Shown here: positions 61,400 to 64,000 of the stretch, piece after piece
Position numbering within the stretch: the first letter of the stretch is position 1
Layout: each line of letters starts with the position of its first letter
Source of the DNA: an uncultured Lachnospiraceae bacterium
GTDB lineage: Bacteria; Bacillota; Clostridia; Lachnospirales; Lachnospiraceae
Assembly: GCA_947643615.1 (NCBI GenBank)
Contig: CANRWO010000007.1
Coordinates: 33,808-97,807 of the forward strand
Length of the DNA stretch: 64,000 nt
Direction: 5' to 3'
Program-made: the position numbers and the translations under genes
The notes under the pieces: model-generated
Seen by the model: the letters and a program-made list of their open reading frames with translations, nothing else
Told to the model about the DNA's origin: nothing
Database searches by the model: none

Positions 61400-64000
61400 T
61401 TAATATCCGAGGTAACTCAGGTTCATGTCCACATTTCCTTTGATGCCGCTGACGCTTCCGCTTGCCTTATACTGCCACAGGTCATATCTTCCGTTATACG
61501 TAGGAGACGCCACATACTGGGCCAGCCATATCTTATAGGCTCCCAGCTCATTTACGTTCAGTTTATTGGTAAGCCATGTCTTATTGGCATAAACTCCAGC
61601 CGTGTAACCCGAATCCTGTATGGTTTCGCAGAACGCCTTGCACACTGCCGTCCTTGTGGCTCTGTCGATAGAATCCGCCCGTCCGCCGCTGGGTTCCACA
61701 TCCAGGAAAACAGGATAAGAAATCTTATATCCTCTGATCTGATCCAGCACCATGGAGGCTTCCTCCACAGCCTCCACCTCGTCCACCGCCTGGGTGAAGA
61801 AATATACCCCCACCTTCAATCCTGCTGCCGTAGCCCCCTTTATGTTGGCGGCAAATTTAGGATCCTCTATCAAGCTACCCTGGGATGAGCCTCTGTAGCC
61901 GCATCTTATGATTACATAGGAAACGCCGGAATTGCTCACGGCTGCCCAGTCAATATTCCCGTTCCATTTCGATACGTCGATTCCCATATTTCCGGAACCT
62001 TTCACCAGGGAACCGTCACTGGCAAAATTGTATCTGGCCCCTTGGATCACCTGCTCGCCGGTAACCTTCTCACCCCCCGGCGTAAAATAATAAAGATTGC
62101 CGTCCAAAGTCTGCCAGCCGGTATATTTGGGATCTCCCACTATGAAAAATTTGTCCGTTGTGTAATAGTCGGCATAAACTGCCTCTCTATACGCATTATC
62201 CACCAAAACATACAATTGCCTGCCCTCGGTGTCTCTCAACTTTGTGCTGTTATCATCCTTGGGATGCCCCTTTACCGTAACCGTGAAATCGGCAGCTACA
62301 GTCTGCCCGTTTTCCGTATAACTCACCGTAACGGCGGTACTGCCTGCATTCACTCCGGTTACCGTCACCACGGTTCCTGCTACGGAGACTGCCGCCACGT
62401 TCCCATCTGCCGATGCCGCCGATACCACAGGGTCAGTGGCCACGGCGCCTGTCAGCGTAGCATTGACGGTGGCGGTATTGGAAGCGAGTATCGACACTTC
62501 GGATTTGTCCAGCGCTATCCCCGTCAGCACAGGCACAGGAGTGGTAGGGATGGGCGGCGCCGGGGTTGTAGGTACCGGGTCCGGCGTCGGGGTTGCAATC
62601 CCGGGATCCGGTGTGGGAGTTGCAATCCCAGGGTCTGGTGTAGGAATTACGGTCCCTGGATCCGGCGTCGGATTTACAATCCCGGGGTCCGGAACCGTAC
62701 TGCCTGCTTCCGCCACCCTGTTCAACGTTCCCAGGCTGCCGGCGGCTACCAGCGTCACCGGATCGGGTATGGAGCTTTTCGGCACCTCATTGTAAGTGGA
62801 TGCTATGACCTTGCTCTCCACCCATTCTACCGTATCTGCCAGCGTGGATTCCACTTCCGTAATGTTTTGTTTGGTATCCTCCTTGGCCGCATTAACTTCC
62901 GATTCCTTTTTGATCTCGTTGGACACATCTACCTTTTTATAGTCAATATCCTTTTTCACTTCCACCTTCTGGGAGGTCTCTGAAATGTTATAATTGCTGT
63001 ACTGCTGGTCGGTAAAAGGCTCCATGACTACGGTATAAGAGCCGGGTGTAATGTCCTTTTTGTAGATAATCCCATCCATATCGTCATCGGACCAGACAGC
63101 ACTCTTCCCGTCGGGCCCTGTCACTGTGACGGCAAACGGTACGTTGGAAATCAATTTCCCGTTGGATTGGTTGACAAACTTTATCTTCAGGTCCTTCTGT
63201 ACAGATGTGAGGCTCAATGTTACCGTAATATCCCTTTCATACTCTGCCTCCTGGTACTCCTTGGGCGGCTCAACCACCTGATCCTGGACGGCTTCCATTG
63301 CCGCTATCCGCGCAAGCTCCGCGTCAGCCACTGCCAGAAGGCCCTGGCCTCCAATGGTATCTATACCCTCCAGCTGGCTTCCTACACTGGCAAACGCAGC
63401 CACCTGTCCGTCCACGGTCCTGGAGCTGATATAAATACCTCCGGTCACAAGCGCCATGATCAGCACCGCCACACCGGTCACTAAAATCACCTTATCCAAG
63501 GCTCCCATAGCCGTGATGCCACGCTGCAGTTTATAAATGAATCCCTTGGTCGAACCCTGATTCTCCTTTTGCTTCCGGGACGGCCTGTCCTCTTCAAGGG
63601 GTTCCTCCATTACATAATCCGTTTCCCCATAATATGCCGTTTCCCCATTGCATCCCGGTTCCCCGTAATATTCCGCCTCTATGACTTCCGGTTCTTCCTC
63701 AAAATATTCCGGTTCACCGTAATATTCTGCCTCTATGGCTTCCGGTCCTTCCTCAAAATATTCCGGCTCACCGTAATATTCTGCCTCCATGACTTCCGGT
63801 TCTTCCTCAAAATATTCCGGCTCACCGTAATATTCCGCCTCTATGGCTTCCGGTTCTTCCTCAAAATACTCCGGCTCACCGTAATATTCTGCCTCCGTGA
63901 CTTCCGGTTCTTCCTCAAAATACTCCGGCTCACCGTAATATTCCACCTCTATGGCTTCCGGTTCTTCCTCAAAATACTCCGATCCCCCGTAATATTCCGC
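61400..64000 (-). CDS. Large membrane-anchored GH25 muramidase (N-terminus beyond right edge)
   Basis: At least 866 residues; the frame is open to the window edge, and the codon at 63946 is an internal GTG, not a start. In order: six copies of an 18-residue acidic repeat of the EYYGEPEYFEEEPEV type, a charged stretch, a membrane segment (VILVTGVAVLIMALVTGGIYI cut near its ends), a prealbumin-like domain like that in 57899-59164, a proline-rich linker (PTPDPGIAT repeats), a BIG2 domain (LTGIALDKSEVSILAS...), cell-wall-binding repeats (TGWQTLDGNLYYFTPGG) and a GH25 domain ([29 protein letters not shown]). The acidic repeat is on the cytoplasmic side if topology is single-pass. Peptidoglycan hydrolase, anchored outside. 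Confidence 0.9.
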   Translation of the reverse strand, partial: AEYYGGSEYFEEEPEAIEVEYYGEPEYFEEEPEVTEAEYYGEPEYFEEEPEAIEAEYYGEPEYFEEEPEVMEAEYYGEPEYFEEGPEAIEAEYYGEPEYFEEEPEVIEAEYYGEPGCNGETAYYGETDYVMEEPLEEDRPSRKQKENQGSTKGFIYKLQRGITAMGALDKVILVTGVAVLIMALVTGGIYISSRTVDGQVAAFASVGSQLEGIDTIGGQGLLAVADAELARIAAMEAVQDQVVEPPKEYQEAEYERDITVTLSLTSVQKDLKIKFVNQSNGKLISNVPFAVTVTGPDGKSAVWSDDDMDGIIYKKDITPGSYTVVMEPFTDQQYSNYNISETSQKVEVKKDIDYKKVDVSNEIKKESEVNAAKEDTKQNITEVESTLADTVEWVESKVIASTYNEVPKSSIPDPVTLVAAGSLGTLNRVAEAGSTVPDPGIVNPTPDPGTVIPTPDPGIATPTPDPGIATPTPDPVPTTPAPPIPTTPVPVLTGIALDKSEVSILASNTATVNATLTGAVATDPVVSAASADGNVAAVSVAGTVVTVTGVNAGSTAVTVSYTENGQTVAADFTVTVKGHPKDDNSTKLRDTEGRQLYVLVDNAYREAVYADYYTTDKFFIVGDPKYTGWQTLDGNLYYFTPGGEKVTGEQVIQGARYNFASDGSLVKGSGNMGIDVSKWNGNIDWAAVSNSGVSYVIIRCGYRGSSQGSLIEDPKFAANIKGATAAGLKVGVYFFTQAVDEVEAVEEASMVLDQIRGYKISYPVFLDVEPSGGRADSIDRATRTAVCKAFCETIQDSGYTAGVYANKTWLTNKLNVNELGAYKIWLAQYVASPTYNGRYDLWQYKASGSVSGIKGNVDMNLSYLGY
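62574..62692 (-). repeat. 27-bp tandem repeat encoding a Pro/Thr/Asp linker
   Basis: About four imperfect 27-bp units (62574, 62601, 62628, 62655 and a partial one) encode PDPGIATPT-type nonapeptides between the prealbumin-like and BIG2 domains. Typical wall-spanning spacer. Confidence 0.8.
63665..64000 (-). repeat. 54-bp tandem repeat encoding an acidic 18-residue repeat
   Basis: Six full units plus a partial one, still running at the window edge. Units differ by a few bases (GAA/GGA, GTC/ATA substitutions), so the repeat is not brand new, but copy number changes would stay in frame. Confidence 0.9.

Noticed and set aside
63665..64000. CRISPR-like regular repeats
   Set aside because: The 54-bp units are direct tandem repeats without spacers and are in frame within a long gene.

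Overview
The window reads as part of the chromosome of a motile, Gram-positive-type anaerobe of the Clostridia, most likely Lachnospiraceae. I base this on the flagellar set (FlgM, FlgN, two FlgK, FlgL, FliW, CsrA, FlaG, FliD, FliS), sigma-D style promoters, strong AGGAGG ribosome sites, LCP and GH25 cell-wall proteins with clostridial-type cell-wall-binding repeats, and a GH43 glycosidase. This is a judgement from families and layout; no rRNA or tRNA is present to fix the taxon. Forty-eight of the 49 genes called lie on the minus strand, so transcription runs from right to left.

Region A (1-19.5 kb) is a glycan island directly downstream of the flagellins. In transcription order its distal unit is a LicD-family transferase, a fused nucleotidyltransferase/kinase (LicC-LicA like), a SIS isomerase, a glycosyltransferase, an NDP-sugar reductase, two more glycosyltransferases of the same family, then rfbF, rfbG and rfbH (CDP-sugar route to 3,6-dideoxyhexoses; rfbH runs off the left edge). 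Its flagellin-proximal unit is an Rpn-like nuclease gene, a CgeB-like/DUF4422 fusion, a CgeB-like transferase and a radical SAM enzyme. One CgeB-like transferase (12300-13469) is the only plus-strand gene. The simplest reading is a flagellin or surface glycan with a dideoxyhexose and a phospho-substituent.

Region B (19.8-32.8 kb) is a late flagellar cluster: flgM-flgN-flgK-flgK2-flgL-fliW-csrA, then flaG-fliD-fliS-fliT-like, then two almost identical 269-residue flagellins. Sigma-D type promoters (TAAA-N15-nnCGATAW) precede flgM and each flagellin, and a weaker one precedes flaG. Both flagellin leaders carry a small CCTC-AGGGAW-GAGG hairpin followed by a CAAGGAGG Shine-Dalgarno, the arrangement expected for two-site CsrA repression, and fliW-csrA are in the same cluster.

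Region C (32.9-37.7 kb) holds a GH43 glycosidase, a membrane-anchored HtrA protease and glmS, with a structured dispersed repeat upstream of the GH43 gene and another upstream of glmS.

Region D (37.8-64 kb) is a cell-wall polysaccharide locus: priming phosphoglycosyltransferase, LCP ligase, five GT2-type transferases, phosphoglucomutase, two polytopic membrane proteins, a Wzm/Wzt ABC exporter with a C-terminal glycan-recognition domain, a methyltransferase-kinase fusion resembling chain terminators of the WbdD type, dTDP-sugar genes rfbB, rfbA and rfbC (no rfbD in the window), and two membrane-anchored GH25 muramidases, the last truncated by the right edge inside a 54-bp tandem repeat.
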